NCBI RefSeq assembly: GCF_001484765.1
Contig: NZ_KQ947378.1
Span: forward strand, 241,789-305,788
Length of the DNA stretch: 64,000 nt
Origin: Entomohabitans teleogrylli
GTDB lineage: Bacteria; Pseudomonadota; Gammaproteobacteria; Enterobacterales; Enterobacteriaceae
Direction of reading: 5' to 3'
The position numbers and the translations under genes were made by a program. This document shows positions 44,816 to 53,568 of the stretch, piece after piece. Numbering within the stretch: the first letter of the stretch is position 1; each line of letters starts with the position of its first letter. Below the pieces are notes generated by a model. The model ran no database searches, was not told where the DNA came from, and was given only the letters and a program-made list of their open reading frames with translations.

Positions 44816-45529
44816 TTATTGTGCCGGGCGCGCCGCAGGGTGACGCGCCCCAAAAATCGCAGTGCCAATGCGTACCAACGTACTGCCGGCGGCAATCGCG
44901 GCTTCCATGTCATCGGTCATACCGAGGGACAGCGTATCCACCGTGGAATAGCGCGCTTTTAACCGCCCGAATGCTACCGCCATTTGACTGGCGACCGCAA
45001 ACTGCTTGTGGTAATCGATTTCCAGCGCCGGAATCGCCATCAGCCCGCGTAATGTCAGGCCCGGCAAAGCGGCGACCTGTTGCGCCAGCGCCTCCAGTTC
45101 TTCCAGCGCGATGCCGGACTTGCTGTGCTCGTCGCTGATATTAATTTGAATTAGCACGTTAAGCGGCGCCAACCCGGCAGGACGCTGTTCGCTGAGCCGG
45201 GTGGCGATCCGTAGCCTGTCGACGGTGTGGCACCAGTCGAAGTGCTCCGCTACCAGACGGCTTTTGTTGGACTGCAGCGGCCCGATAAAGTGCCATGTTA
45301 AGTCGGTCTGGCGCTGTTCGCGGAAGTAGCGAATTTTCTCCACCCCTTCCTGGACATAGTTTTCGCCAAAGGCGCGCTGCCCGGCGGCGATGGCCATTTC
45401 GACATCGCTCGCAGGTTTAGTTTTACTGACTGCAAGCAGCGTAACTTCTTCTGAAGATCGGCCGCAGCGCTGTGCAGCCGCTGAGATCCGCTGGCGAACC
45501 TGGGCTAAATTGTCGGCTATATCGTTCAT
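44816..45529 (-). CDS. yggS: PLP homeostasis protein YggS
   Basis: 237-residue single-domain TIM barrel resembling alanine racemase N-terminal domain; the PLP Lys is in LLAVSKTKP (about residue 36). ENYVQEGVEK, WHFIGPLQSNKSR, QINISDEHSKSG and SLGMTDDMEAAIAAGSTLVRIG are conserved. It carries PLP and maintains vitamin B6 and amino-acid pools without catalysis of its own. Its start codon is only 20 bp from that of divergent yggR. Confidence 0.97.
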   Translation of the reverse strand: MNDIADNLAQVRQRISAAAQRCGRSSEEVTLLAVSKTKPASDVEMAIAAGQRAFGENYVQEGVEKIRYFREQRQTDLTWHFIGPLQSNKSRLVAEHFDWCHTVDRLRIATRLSEQRPAGLAPLNVLIQINISDEHSKSGIALEELEALAQQVAALPGLTLRGLMAIPALEIDYHKQFAVASQMAVAFGRLKARYSTVDTLSLGMTDDMEAAIAAGSTLVRIGTAIFGARHPAARPAQ

Positions 45530-45549
45530 GGAACCTGGAATGTCTGACT

Positions 45550-46554
45550 ATGGAACAAATCGTAGCCCTTAGTGTAAAGCATTACGCCTCGGATCTACAC
45601 CTGTGTACCGGGGAAGTTCCCCGCTGGCGCAAAGCCGGCGTACTGGAAACAATGCCCGTCGGCGCGCCGCCGCCGGAGCAACTGCTGGCCTCGTGGCTGT
45701 CTGCGGAACAAAAAGAGCGCCTGGCGTCGCGCGGCCAACTGGATTTCGCCGTCACCCTGGCGGACGGACAGCGGTTGCGGGCTAACGCTTTTCACCAGCG
45801 CCAGGGCATTTCACTGGCGCTGCGTATCCTGCCGTGGCGCTGTCCGGAACTGGCGGAGCTGGAAGCGCCGGAGCATTTGACCACGCTACTGCGCTCGGAC
45901 AACGGACTGCTGCTGGTGACCGGTGCGACCGGGAGCGGTAAGTCTACCACCCTGGCGGCGATGGTTGATTTCCTTAATCAGGGCGGCGGTAAACATATCA
46001 TTAGCCTTGAGGATCCGATTGAATACCTGCATGGCTCCGCCGGGAGTTTAATCCAGCAGCGCGAGGTCGGCGTTCACTGCGGCTCTTTCGCCGCCGGGCT
46101 GCGGGCAGCGCTGCGTGAGGATCCGGATGTGATACTGCTCGGAGAACTGCGCGACAGCGAGACGATTCGTCTGGCTCTGACGGCGGCGGAGACCGGCCAC
46201 CTGGTGCTGGCGACGTTACATACTCGCGGCGCGGCACAGGCGGTGGCGCGCATCACCGACGTGTTTGCCGCCGAGGAAAAGCCGTTGATCGCCGCGCAAC
46301 TGGCGGATTGTCTGCGGGGGGTTGTGGCCCAACGGCTGGTGCCAGCCTGTAGCGGCGGGCGCGTGGCGCTGTTTGAGCTGCTGGTCAATACCCCGGCGGT
46401 GGCCTGCACGATCCGCGACGGGAAGAACCATCAACTACCGGGGCTGATTCAGACCGGGTTACAGTCCGGGATGCAGGATTTCGCACGCAGTCTGGCTCAG
46501 CGCCGCCTGCAGGGGCGGGTTGCGCCAGGCGATATGGGGGATCATGATAGCTGA
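45550..46554 (+). CDS. PilT-like ATPase YggR
   Basis: 334 residues from ATG 45550 (MEQIVALSVKHYASDLHLC), the family start; the earlier in-frame ATG lies inside yggS. It is a hexameric type II/IV secretion ATPase of the PilT (retraction) class: Walker A GATGSGKST at 125-133, ISLEDPIEYLH, Walker B DPDVILLGELRD and LATLHTRGAAQ. In E. coli the orthologue yggR has no pilus genes beside it and unknown use; the same is true here. The gene ends 6 bp before the 7-bp repeat array. Confidence 0.92.
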   Translation: MEQIVALSVKHYASDLHLCTGEVPRWRKAGVLETMPVGAPPPEQLLASWLSAEQKERLASRGQLDFAVTLADGQRLRANAFHQRQGISLALRILPWRCPELAELEAPEHLTTLLRSDNGLLLVTGATGSGKSTTLAAMVDFLNQGGGKHIISLEDPIEYLHGSAGSLIQQREVGVHCGSFAAGLRAALREDPDVILLGELRDSETIRLALTAAETGHLVLATLHTRGAAQAVARITDVFAAEEKPLIAAQLADCLRGVVAQRLVPACSGGRVALFELLVNTPAVACTIRDGKNHQLPGLIQTGLQSGMQDFARSLAQRRLQGRVAPGDMGDHDS

Positions 46555-46560
46555 AAGACG

Positions 46561-46686
46561 CTGGACGCTGGACGCTGGACGCTGGACGCTGGACGCTGGA
46601 CGCTGGAGGCTGGAGGCTGGAGGCTGGAGGCTGGAGGCTGGAGGCTGGAGGCTGGAGGCTGGAGGCTGGAGGCTGGAGGCTGGAGG
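46561..46686. repeat. Heptanucleotide tandem array, 18 units
   Basis: Exactly 126 bp: six copies of CTGGACG (46561-46602) followed by twelve of CTGGAGG (46603-46686), with no interruption. The partial unit AGACG precedes it and CTGTTAT follows. The two unit types differ by one base and are fully segregated, suggesting slippage or unequal exchange within each block. It lies between the ends of convergent yggR and ruvX, starting 6 bp after yggR. Open frames crossing it on both strands are products of the 21-bp period and are not treated as genes. Confidence 0.98.
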
Positions 46687-46716
46687 CTGTTATCCGATGT
46701 TCGCAGACAGACAGCG

Positions 46717-47136
46717 TCAGGGATGCTGCTCAAACCAGCTTTCCAGAATAATCACCGCCGATGCTGAATCCACGCTGCCCTTATTCAACGCCCGAAAGCC
46801 GCCGCGCTCAAACAGCCCGGATTTCGCCTCTACGGTGCTCAGTCGCTCGTCGTGAAGCTGAATAGCCACACCGAAACGACCATGGACCTTGTTGGCGAAG
46901 TTGCGCGCCCGGGCGGTCAGCGGTTGCTCGGTACCGTCCATATTCAACGGTAGACCGACAACCACTGCTTCCGGCTGCCACTCTTTTAGCAGCCGCTCAA
47001 CGGCGCTCCAGTCCGGCGTACCGTCCCGGGCCTTGAGCGCCGCCAGGGGGCGGGCGGTGCCGGTAATGCGCTGCCCGATAGCGACGCCGATACTTTTGGT
47101 GCCAAAGTCGAAGGCCAGTAATGTTCCGCTGCTCAT
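46717..47136 (-). CDS. ruvX: Pre-16S rRNA nuclease / Holliday junction resolvase-like YqgF
   Basis: 139-residue RNase H-fold protein essential in E. coli, implicated in 16S rRNA 5'-end maturation. Motifs: [17 protein letters not shown] with the first catalytic Asp (about residue 9), [17 protein letters not shown], and [10 protein letters not shown]-type [15 protein letters not shown], then [15 protein letters not shown] supplying the last acidic residue. Start overlaps the yqgE stop by one base (TGATG), so the two are coupled. Confidence 0.96.
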   Translation of the reverse strand: MSSGTLLAFDFGTKSIGVAIGQRITGTARPLAALKARDGTPDWSAVERLLKEWQPEAVVVGLPLNMDGTEQPLTARARNFANKVHGRFGVAIQLHDERLSTVEAKSGLFERGGFRALNKGSVDSASAVIILESWFEQHP

Positions 47137-47699
47137 CAGGCGTGTCCCGCATCATGGGGCATATTGTGGATATTAATGCCAATCAGTTGCGCCGCCGCGC
47201 GCCAGCGCTCTGAGGCCGGGGTTTTGAACAGAATGGCCGGATCGGCCGGGGCGGTCAGCCAGGCGTTTTCAAGGATTTCCTGCTCCAGTTGGCCCTTCTC
47301 CCAGGAGGAGTAGCCGAGCGCCACCAGAACGTTTTTGGGTTGCCGGTCGGTGCCCAGCGTCTCCAGCACATCCCGGGAGGTGGTAATCACCGTCTCGTCG
47401 CAGATGCGAATACTGGAGGAAAACATATCCGGCGGCGAGTGCAGGATAAAGCCTCGATCTTCCGCCAGCGGCCCGCCGATAAACACCGGTTTGTCGAGAC
47501 TGACCTGCGGGTTGCGATCTTCCGGCGCGATCTGCAGCTTTTCCAGGACCTCGCTGACCCTGAGGTTATCCAGCGGTTTATTGACGATCAGCCCCATCGC
47601 GCCGTCGTCATTATATTCGCAGATATAGACCACGGAACGCCTGAACAGCGGATCCTGTAGTCCCGGCATAGCGATAAGAAAGTGATGCTGTAAATTCAT
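47136..47699 (-). CDS. UPF0301/AlgH-family protein YqgE
   Basis: 187 residues: [20 protein letters not shown] at the N-terminus, [37 protein letters not shown] and [18 protein letters not shown] are the family landmarks. No signal peptide or catalytic motif known; related to Pseudomonas AlgH, function unsettled. Matches E. coli yqgE. Lies between gshB (77 bp) and ruvX (1-bp overlap) in the order conserved across gammaproteobacteria. Confidence 0.95.
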   Translation of the reverse strand: MNLQHHFLIAMPGLQDPLFRRSVVYICEYNDDGAMGLIVNKPLDNLRVSEVLEKLQIAPEDRNPQVSLDKPVFIGGPLAEDRGFILHSPPDMFSSSIRICDETVITTSRDVLETLGTDRQPKNVLVALGYSSWEKGQLEQEILENAWLTAPADPAILFKTPASERWRAAAQLIGINIHNMPHDAGHA

Positions 47700-47776
47700 T
47701 GTCGGTGCTTGTGCCTTCCTGGTTGAACATTCCGGAGTTCTGAATATCGGCGGGCAGTGTCCCGCCGATGCGTCTG

Positions 47777-48724
47777 TTACCTGGACAGCCGGGCTTCGAT
47801 AGCGTCCATCAGCATACCGGTAATAGAGACAGGAAACTCGGCTTCAATTTCCCGTACGCAGGTCGGGCTGGTGACATTAATCTCCGTCAGACGGTCGCCG
47901 ATGATGTCCAGACCAACAAATACCAGCCCCTTTTCTTTAAGCACCGGGCCCACGCGGCGGGCGATGGCCCAGTCGCTTTCTGTCAGCGGGCGCGGCTCTC
48001 CACGACCTCCGGCCGCCAGGTTGCCGCGGGTCTCCCCACCCTGGGGGATGCGTGCCAGGCAGTAGGGCACCGGCTCGCCGTCCACCACCAGTACCCGCTT
48101 ATCGCCGTCTTTAATGGCTGGCAGGTAGGTTTGCGCCATGCAATAGCGGCTACCCAACTCGGTGAGGGTTTCGGCGATCACCGACAGGTTTGGATCCCCT
48201 TCCTTGACCCGGAAGATGGAGGTACCGCCCATGCCGTCCAGCGGCTTCAGGATGATATCGCCGTGCTGTTGCCAGAAGGCTTTTAACTGCGCTTTGTTAC
48301 GGGTCACCAGGGTTTCCGGCGTTAGATCGGCGAACCAGGCGGTGAACAGTTTTTCGTTACAGTCACGCAGGCTTTGCGGTTTGTTAACGATCAGCGTGCC
48401 GTTATCCTCAGCGCGTTCCAGAATATAGGTGGCGTAGATAAATTCGGTGTCGAACGGTGGGTCTTTGCGCATCAGGATCACGTCCAGATCCGCCAGCGCG
48501 ATATCTTGCTCGCTGCCGAACTGATACCAGCGGTCATAGTTTTGCTCGACGTTGACCAGCCGTGTGCGGGCCCGGGCTTCGCCGTTGGTCAGATACAGAT
48601 CCGCCATCTCCATATAGTGAAGCTGGTAGCCGCGACGCTGGGCTTCCAGCAGCATGGCGAAACTGCTGTCTTTCTTGATGTTAATCGTTGCGATGGGGTC
48701 CATCACGATGCCGAGCTTAATCAT
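47777..48724 (-). CDS. gshB: Glutathione synthetase
   Basis: 315-residue ATP-grasp ligase joining glycine to gamma-glutamylcysteine. N-terminal [21 protein letters not shown], central [20 protein letters not shown], the ATP-grasp segment [17 protein letters not shown] (about 155-172) and C-terminal [14 protein letters not shown] are all intact. 12 bp after rsmE; probably co-transcribed with yqgE and ruvX. Confidence 0.98.
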   Translation of the reverse strand: MIKLGIVMDPIATINIKKDSSFAMLLEAQRRGYQLHYMEMADLYLTNGEARARTRLVNVEQNYDRWYQFGSEQDIALADLDVILMRKDPPFDTEFIYATYILERAEDNGTLIVNKPQSLRDCNEKLFTAWFADLTPETLVTRNKAQLKAFWQQHGDIILKPLDGMGGTSIFRVKEGDPNLSVIAETLTELGSRYCMAQTYLPAIKDGDKRVLVVDGEPVPYCLARIPQGGETRGNLAAGGRGEPRPLTESDWAIARRVGPVLKEKGLVFVGLDIIGDRLTEINVTSPTCVREIEAEFPVSITGMLMDAIEARLSR

Positions 48725-48736
48725 TGTTGTTCTCCA

Positions 48737-49468
48737 TTAGCCCAGATCGCCAAACCGCACCTGGAGCGCGGTGATAGCGGTGAGCGCGGTAGTCTCAGTG
48801 CGCAAGACGCGTGGTCCTAACAGAATATCAGTAAACTGGCGCTCTGTGGTCATGGCTATTTCGTCGGCGGACAGACCGCCCTCCGGGCCGATCAACAGGC
48901 GTACGCGCGATAACGGTTGCGGCAGGGTATTGATACTCTGGCTGGCGCGGGGATGCAGATTTAGTTTTACGCCATCATCGGCCTCCGCGCACCAGGCTTC
49001 CAGCGTCATCGCCGGGCGGATCAGCGGAAGGCGGTTACGCCCGCACTGTTCACAGGCGGCGATAGCGATTTTCTGCCACTGGTGGATTTTCTTCTCCAGC
49101 CGCTCGCCATCCAGCCGGACACCGCAGCGCTCCGAAAAGAGCGGCGTAATGATGTTCACCCCCAGCTCAATAGATTTCTGAATGGTGAACTCCATTTTCT
49201 CTCCCCGCGACATCACCTGGCCGAGGTGGAGGTGCAGCGGAGATTCCCGATCTTCCTGCTCGCTGCGCAGTATCGCGACGCGAATGCGCTTTTTATCGGC
49301 CTGAACAATCTCCGCCGGGAAAATGTGATTACTGCCGTCAAACAGCTGTAGCGCCTGTCCGGCGCCCATACGCAGCACCCGTCCCACATGGTTGGCGGCA
49401 TCTTCGCTGAGGTCTGTCTGCTGGCCGACGATGAGCGGCTCGGGGTGATAGATGCGGGGAATACGCAT
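48737..49468 (-). CDS. rsmE: 16S rRNA (uracil(1498)-N3)-methyltransferase
   Basis: Methylates U1498 of 16S rRNA. SPOUT-class protein of 243 residues from ATG 49468 ([12 protein letters not shown]), the family start; an open extension upstream is not conserved. PUA-like N-terminal domain (about 1-70) and the knotted methyltransferase domain with [14 protein letters not shown] and [17 protein letters not shown] at the C-terminus. Confidence 0.97.
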   Translation of the reverse strand: MRIPRIYHPEPLIVGQQTDLSEDAANHVGRVLRMGAGQALQLFDGSNHIFPAEIVQADKKRIRVAILRSEQEDRESPLHLHLGQVMSRGEKMEFTIQKSIELGVNIITPLFSERCGVRLDGERLEKKIHQWQKIAIAACEQCGRNRLPLIRPAMTLEAWCAEADDGVKLNLHPRASQSINTLPQPLSRVRLLIGPEGGLSADEIAMTTERQFTDILLGPRVLRTETTALTAITALQVRFGDLG

Positions 49469-49544
49469 GAAATACCTGTCCGTGATAGCCAGGACGCGCG
49501 GCCTGCGGCGGCGCGCCGTAATGAACGATAGCCGGTAGTGTAGG

Positions 49545-50252
49545 TTAGCTCTTTTGTGCCTGGCAAGCCTGGCGCACCCATGGATTATGATTACCCTGGA
49601 TATGCGCGATGCGTTCATCCCGCTCGCACTCCCAGTCGGTGACCGGGTACATTTTATTCCAGGCGTTAAACAACTGTGTTTGCTGGCGCGAAAGGTTTAG
49701 CTGATAGCGATCGCGCATATAGAACCAGGTTCTGGCGATACTTCCCCGGGCGCGGGCCGGCGGTTCGGCGACTTTGCCTTTAAAATCAATCTTCATTTCA
49801 CAGGCGCCGTACTGGCCTTCGCCGCCGTTCCACTGGCTGAACATAAAGTTGGCGCGATCGCCGTTCACTTCACCCACGGCTGGCTGCAGATTGTGCATAT
49901 CGCTTTCCATCTGGCGGAACTCCGGATCCCTGGCGCAGTTTTTCCTGCCGCCATTCTGCCAGCACTGGCGCTGATGGCCAAATTGCCACGCGGGCACCAC
50001 ATGTTCCCACTCAATGCGCGAGGCGCGATTTTCATTCTTACGCACCTTATAGCCGCAGGATTCAAGGTCCGGGATCCCTTTTTTGCCCTGCCAGGTGATT
50101 TTACAGCCACAGTAGAAGTCGCCGGGGGCATCGGCATGTACCTTGATGCTGGCGGTTTTCGCGCTGGCGAAGCTGGGGAGCCCCTGGGCCTGCGCCGGAA
50201 GAGCAGGTACGGTCGCAACGAATGCAACAATCAGATAAAAATTGCGAGACAT
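49545..50252 (-). CDS. endA: Endonuclease I (periplasmic DNase)
   Basis: 235 residues with a signal peptide cleaved near residue 22 (LPAQA). Non-specific double-strand endonuclease of the EndA/Vvn family: [20 protein letters not shown] carries the beta-beta-alpha metal His, followed by [23 protein letters not shown]. Eight conserved Cys expected for disulfides are visible (for example [15 protein letters not shown]). Lies between sprT and rsmE as in E. coli. Confidence 0.97.
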   Translation of the reverse strand: MSRNFYLIVAFVATVPALPAQAQGLPSFASAKTASIKVHADAPGDFYCGCKITWQGKKGIPDLESCGYKVRKNENRASRIEWEHVVPAWQFGHQRQCWQNGGRKNCARDPEFRQMESDMHNLQPAVGEVNGDRANFMFSQWNGGEGQYGACEMKIDFKGKVAEPPARARGSIARTWFYMRDRYQLNLSRQQTQLFNAWNKMYPVTDWECERDERIAHIQGNHNPWVRQACQAQKS

Positions 50253-50345
50253 TTCCAGACTCCGGAAGCCAATCAGCCCGCACCGTAACTGATCGTTTAT
50301 CCAGTTGCAATGTCTGTTATGAAGAGAAGTTCTGAAAAATTGCTT

Positions 50346-50861
50346 TTATTTACAAAGCGTTGAATTTTCCGCCTGTAATCGCTCGCCGCAGTGAACACAG
50401 CGGTATTCCGCCTCGCCGCGCAGCACCCGGTTATGGCGACGTACGGTAAGCTGATGCTGCTGGCAGCCGCAGCGATAGGGAAAGGTTTTCTGGCGCACCG
50501 ACTGTACGGCGAAACGGTGAGTACGGCGGGCGGGAACCCCGAGTACGGTTTCCATCATCCATTTCCACTCTTTGCCGTGCGGCGCCACGCGGCCAAAGGT
50601 TTTCCATACCAGCAGATGGGCCAGTTCGTGGGGGACGACTTCGTCGATAAACGCCTGCTGATTTTCCATCAATAATACCGGGTTAAGACGGATTTCATTC
50701 TGTTCCAGCCAGGCGGTGCCGGCAGCGGTACCGCGCTGTTGAAAGATAACTTTTGGTTCCGGCAGGTTGAGGCCGGTGTGCTGGTTAGCGCGCTGCAAAT
50801 GTTCGCGCAGACTGCGCATGACGGCCTGGGTCACGGAAATGGGGATGCGGGGTGTTTTCAT
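50346..50861 (-). CDS. sprT: SprT-family zinc metalloprotease-like protein
   Basis: 171 residues. Zinc-protease motif HELAH in [17 protein letters not shown] (about 78-82) with downstream His of [10 protein letters not shown], and a C-terminal zinc ribbon (CGCQQHQ, CVHCGE). Homologous to the SprT-like domain of eukaryotic Spartan, which degrades DNA-protein crosslinks; the bacterial role is unproven. Between galP and endA. Confidence 0.95.
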   Translation of the reverse strand: MKTPRIPISVTQAVMRSLREHLQRANQHTGLNLPEPKVIFQQRGTAAGTAWLEQNEIRLNPVLLMENQQAFIDEVVPHELAHLLVWKTFGRVAPHGKEWKWMMETVLGVPARRTHRFAVQSVRQKTFPYRCGCQQHQLTVRRHNRVLRGEAEYRCVHCGERLQAENSTLCK

Positions 50862-50901
50862 AGCCGATGAGCATAGTGGGAAGTATGGCGCGGCGCAACC
50901 G

Positions 50902-50925
50902 GTCGGGCAGTGAGTCCTGCCCGAC
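50902..50925. other. Hairpin between galP and sprT
   Basis: GTCGGGCAG, loop TGAGTC, CTGCCCGAC: a perfect 9-bp stem 23 bp after the galP stop, with no T-run on either strand. It could protect or process the galP 3' end rather than terminate by itself. Confidence 0.5.
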
Positions 50926-50947
50926 GTGGCGTTAACCGCAGAAACGA

Positions 50948-52342
50948 TTAGTCGTGGGCGCCAATCTCGCGCAGCGGGCGACCCCGCATCAGGTTACGTT
51001 CGATATGCTCCAGGGAGACATGTTTGGTTTCCGGCACCAGCAGTATCGTCAGCACGATAAACAGCACGTTCAGGGCACCGTAAACCCAGAAGGTATTAGC
51101 GCTGCCCAGGCCGTTGAGCATGGTCAGGAACGTGGCGCCGACGATCATATTGGCGATCCAGTTGGTGGCCGTAGAGCAAGTGATGCCGAAATCACGCCCT
51201 TTCAGAGGCTGAATTTCGGAGCACAGTACCCAGATCAGTGGGCCGGCGCTCATGGCGAAACCGACGATGAACATCAGCAGCATGGCGACCGCAATATACC
51301 GGGCAGCGGCGGAATGGATGCCGAGATGCATCATGGTGCCGAGTACCCCCATACCGGCGGCCATCACCAGGAAACCGAGAATCAGCGTGGGTTTGCGGCC
51401 CCAGCGGTCAACCAGGCCGATAGCGATAAAGGTCGCCAGCACGTTGGTCAGACCGACGATGACGGTTCCCCACATCTGTTCTGTGGTGTTGGCGTAGCCG
51501 GCCAGTTCAAAAATCTTTGGCGCGTAGTACATGATGACGTTCATCCCGGTGAACTGTTGCATTACCTGCAACAGTACGCCGAGAAATACCGCCCGGCGGA
51601 AATTGCTATTTTCTTTGAACAGCGACCAGCCGCTCTGTTTGATCTTCAGACTGTCGCGGATTTCGTCCAGCTCGCGTTTGGCCTCTGCACGGGTATCGCG
51701 CAATTTCAGTAGTACCCGTTCGGCGTCATTAAAACGCCGTTTGGCGGCGAACCAGCGCGGGCTGTCAGGCAGGAAGAAGACGCCAATCAACAGCAGGATT
51801 GCCGGAATAATGATCACCCCGAGCATCCAGCGCCAGGCGCCGCTGTAGCTGAAGGCCGTATCAGAAAGGTATGCGCCGAGAATGCCTATCGTAATCATCA
51901 ACTGATACATCGATATCATGCTGCCGCGAATTTTTTCCGGCGCAATTTCCGAAAGGTAGAGCGGGGCGGTGTAAGAGGCCACGCCGACCGCCAGGCCGAG
52001 CAGCACGCGTGAGAGGATGAGAATCTCGACGTTGGGCGCGAAGGCGGAAAACAGTGAGCCGGCGACAAACAGTATTGCGCCGATCATCAGGCTGTATTTG
52101 CGCCCCAGTTTGTAAGAGAGCCAGCCGCTGCCGACGGCGCCGACGGCAGCGCCGAACATCATAGAGCTCACCACCCATTCCTGTTGATGCGCGGTGATCT
52201 GGAATTCATCGGCGATAAATGGCAGCGCGCCGGCGATAACGCCGATATCCAGGCCAAACAGCAGTCCAGCCAGCGCGGCCAGGAAGCAGACAAAGAACGT
52301 AATGGTTTTATTCGAGTGTCTTGTTTTTTTTATCTCAGGCAT
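50948..52342 (-). CDS. galP: Galactose:proton symporter
   Basis: 464-residue MFS sugar porter, same length as E. coli GalP. Twelve membrane helices; sugar-porter signatures include [16 protein letters not shown] (helix 1), [17 protein letters not shown] (loop 2-3), [15 protein letters not shown] (helix 6), [17 protein letters not shown] and the C-terminal [22 protein letters not shown] lies before the ATG at 52342. CRP and GalR/GalS sites upstream support galactose control. Other hexose porters such as XylE-type are less similar. Confidence 0.95.
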   Translation of the reverse strand: MPEIKKTRHSNKTITFFVCFLAALAGLLFGLDIGVIAGALPFIADEFQITAHQQEWVVSSMMFGAAVGAVGSGWLSYKLGRKYSLMIGAILFVAGSLFSAFAPNVEILILSRVLLGLAVGVASYTAPLYLSEIAPEKIRGSMISMYQLMITIGILGAYLSDTAFSYSGAWRWMLGVIIIPAILLLIGVFFLPDSPRWFAAKRRFNDAERVLLKLRDTRAEAKRELDEIRDSLKIKQSGWSLFKENSNFRRAVFLGVLLQVMQQFTGMNVIMYYAPKIFELAGYANTTEQMWGTVIVGLTNVLATFIAIGLVDRWGRKPTLILGFLVMAAGMGVLGTMMHLGIHSAAARYIAVAMLLMFIVGFAMSAGPLIWVLCSEIQPLKGRDFGITCSTATNWIANMIVGATFLTMLNGLGSANTFWVYGALNVLFIVLTILLVPETKHVSLEHIERNLMRGRPLREIGAHD

Positions 52343-52405
52343 ACGCCCTCCGCTCAGTAATCAGATTCAACCTGTAAATAATAAGTTATCGATTCACAAA
52401 AATAA

Positions 52406-52421
52406 TGTGATTGTAGTCACA
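52406..52421. promoter_or_regulatory. CRP site of galP
   Basis: TGTGA-TTGTAG-TCACA matches both core half-sites of the CRP consensus exactly, 64 bp upstream of the galP start. It fits catabolite control of galP. Confidence 0.8.
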
Positions 52422-52424
52422 CTG

Positions 52425-52440
52425 ATGTAATCGTTTACAT
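52425..52440. promoter_or_regulatory. GalR/GalS operator of galP
   Basis: ATGTAATCGTTTACAT is a near-perfect palindrome (7 of 8 pairs) with the central CG and TGTAA/TTTACA arms of GalR-family operators. It lies 3 bp from the CRP site, so repressor and activator would be adjacent. Confidence 0.7.
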
Positions 52441-52737
52441 AAACAATTGATTTGGTGAAATTTAAAATGGCATTTAAAACATTATGTTATATTGATTTAT
52501 CTGAGTGATGGCGCTCTTCGTGCGAAAATTTTTGATAAAACATGTAATTTTCTTGCTTTTATGATTATGGATAGTGTCATCATTGACTGTTTTTCTTTGT
52601 GTAATCGGTTTCATTTTTTACTGACGGGTAGAGCATTACAGATCATCGTCAGGCGTCAGGCAGTGTATGGACAGGGAGTTGTTACGAAAATGAAGAAGCC
52701 TGCAGTGTGCTGGTCTCTGTGTGAAAAGCGCGGTGGG

Positions 52738-52800
52738 CTATTTCGGACCGGCGATTTCGCGTAACAGCGCCGCTTTGTCGGTCTTTTTCCACCCGATGTG
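52738..52800 (-). pseudogene. Remnant of a second metK 3' end
   Basis: Read on the minus strand this is 20 codons and a TAG stop that align without gaps to the last 20 codons of the intact metK (53569-53631). Shared residues include [10 protein letters not shown] and the final AG-K; changes include AAGLK to IAGPK. Upstream the frame hits a TAA within two codons. Similarity continues past the stop to about 52687, covering a degenerate copy of the metK terminator hairpin. The offset from the real gene is 831 bp. Divergence is clear, so it is an old duplicate or the residue of a replaced metK. Confidence 0.85.
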
Positions 52801-53107
52801 TGGTTACACGCTACGATTGGCTTCTTTAGGATATTAACCCTGAACAGGGAGGTGATATTACCGTTGTGTACAGGCCGATTATTTTTTCTGTTAAGGAATA
52901 AAATCCCGGCATAGGCAAAGTGAAGAATGCTAAAGTCGATATATGGGCTTTATCAGGAAAGTGAACTGCTGCAATCATGAAAAATCGTGTAGTCAGAATA
53001 ACGGGCACAACGGACCAGGTAAAAAAGATATTTGCGTTTTAATCCACTGTTTAAAAGGGTTCCACATGCCATTTGGCTATTTTAATTAATACTCAGACCT
53101 TCATCCT

Positions 53108-53299
53108 TTAATTTGGTACACACAGCCTGATGATTATCCGTGAAACAAGACAAATACCAGGAGACTCTTGTTGCTCCATCCTGAATTCTTCCCGGGGTTT
53201 GCAGGGGGCGTCTTTTACTCCGGATAACACCATTTTCATTTTTAAAATCAGTATGTTATTTTCTTCTATCCTGACGGCGATCTGATGGCTGTAGGGCAT
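53108..53299 (-). CDS. Small hypothetical open frame
   Basis: 63 codons from ATG 53299 (MPYSHQIAVRIEEN), preceded by AAAAGGA about 9 nt upstream; an in-frame ATG at 53359 would give 83. No recognisable domain, signal peptide or homologue known to me. It lies in the AT-rich galP-metK gap beside a metK remnant. Coding status is doubtful: it may be chance in low-GC DNA. Confidence 0.2.
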   Translation of the reverse strand: MPYSHQIAVRIEENNILILKMKMVLSGVKDAPCKPREEFRMEQQESPGICLVSRIIIRLCVPN

Positions 53300-53523
53300 G
53301 TTTGAAAATCCTTTTCTGACAAATGCTGGACATATAATCCATCCTGTCAGCCAGCCCAAAAGTTAATCAAGTAAAACGTTATTCATTCAGAAGTGATAAT
53401 CAGCATATTCCGGGACGCTAAATTCGCAAGGTATTGGCGCAACCCGGCCTGTTAAACATCGCCAGGCATGTTGTACTGATGATTATTTTGAATCCGGAAA
53501 GCGAAGATATACGTGGCGGAAAT

Positions 53524-53550
53524 GAAAAGGCCAGCAATAAGCTGGCCTTC
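53524..53550 (-). terminator. metK terminator
   Basis: On the minus strand AAGGCCAGC, loop TTATT, GCTGGCCTT then TTC: a 9-bp perfect stem 19 bp after the metK stop. A diverged copy of this hairpin sits at about 52690-52717. Confidence 0.85.
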
Positions 53551-53568
53551 AGAAGCAGAGGGGGAGAA

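Larger units (their letters stand above)
52441..53518. other. AT-rich, enlarged galP-metK intergenic region
   Basis: About 1.1 kb visibly richer in A and T than the flanking genes. Part is explained: a decayed copy of the metK 3' end and terminator at about 52687-52800, and one weak small open frame at 53108-53299. The rest (52443-52680, 52801-53107, 53300-53518) has no open frame over 60 codons that I would defend, no recognisable insertion-sequence ends and no tRNA. It looks like decayed foreign or duplicated DNA. Confidence 0.7.

Noticed and set aside
46561-46686. CRISPR array
   Set aside because: Units are 7 bp and contiguous with no spacers; no cas genes in the window.
46520-46855. Open frames through the heptamer array on both strands
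   Set aside because: A 7-bp repeat has a 21-bp coding period with no stop, so open frames are automatic; no ribosome site or conserved sequence supports a protein.
50902-50925. Terminator after galP
   Set aside because: The 9-bp stem is perfect but neither strand has a T-run, so it is listed only as a hairpin.
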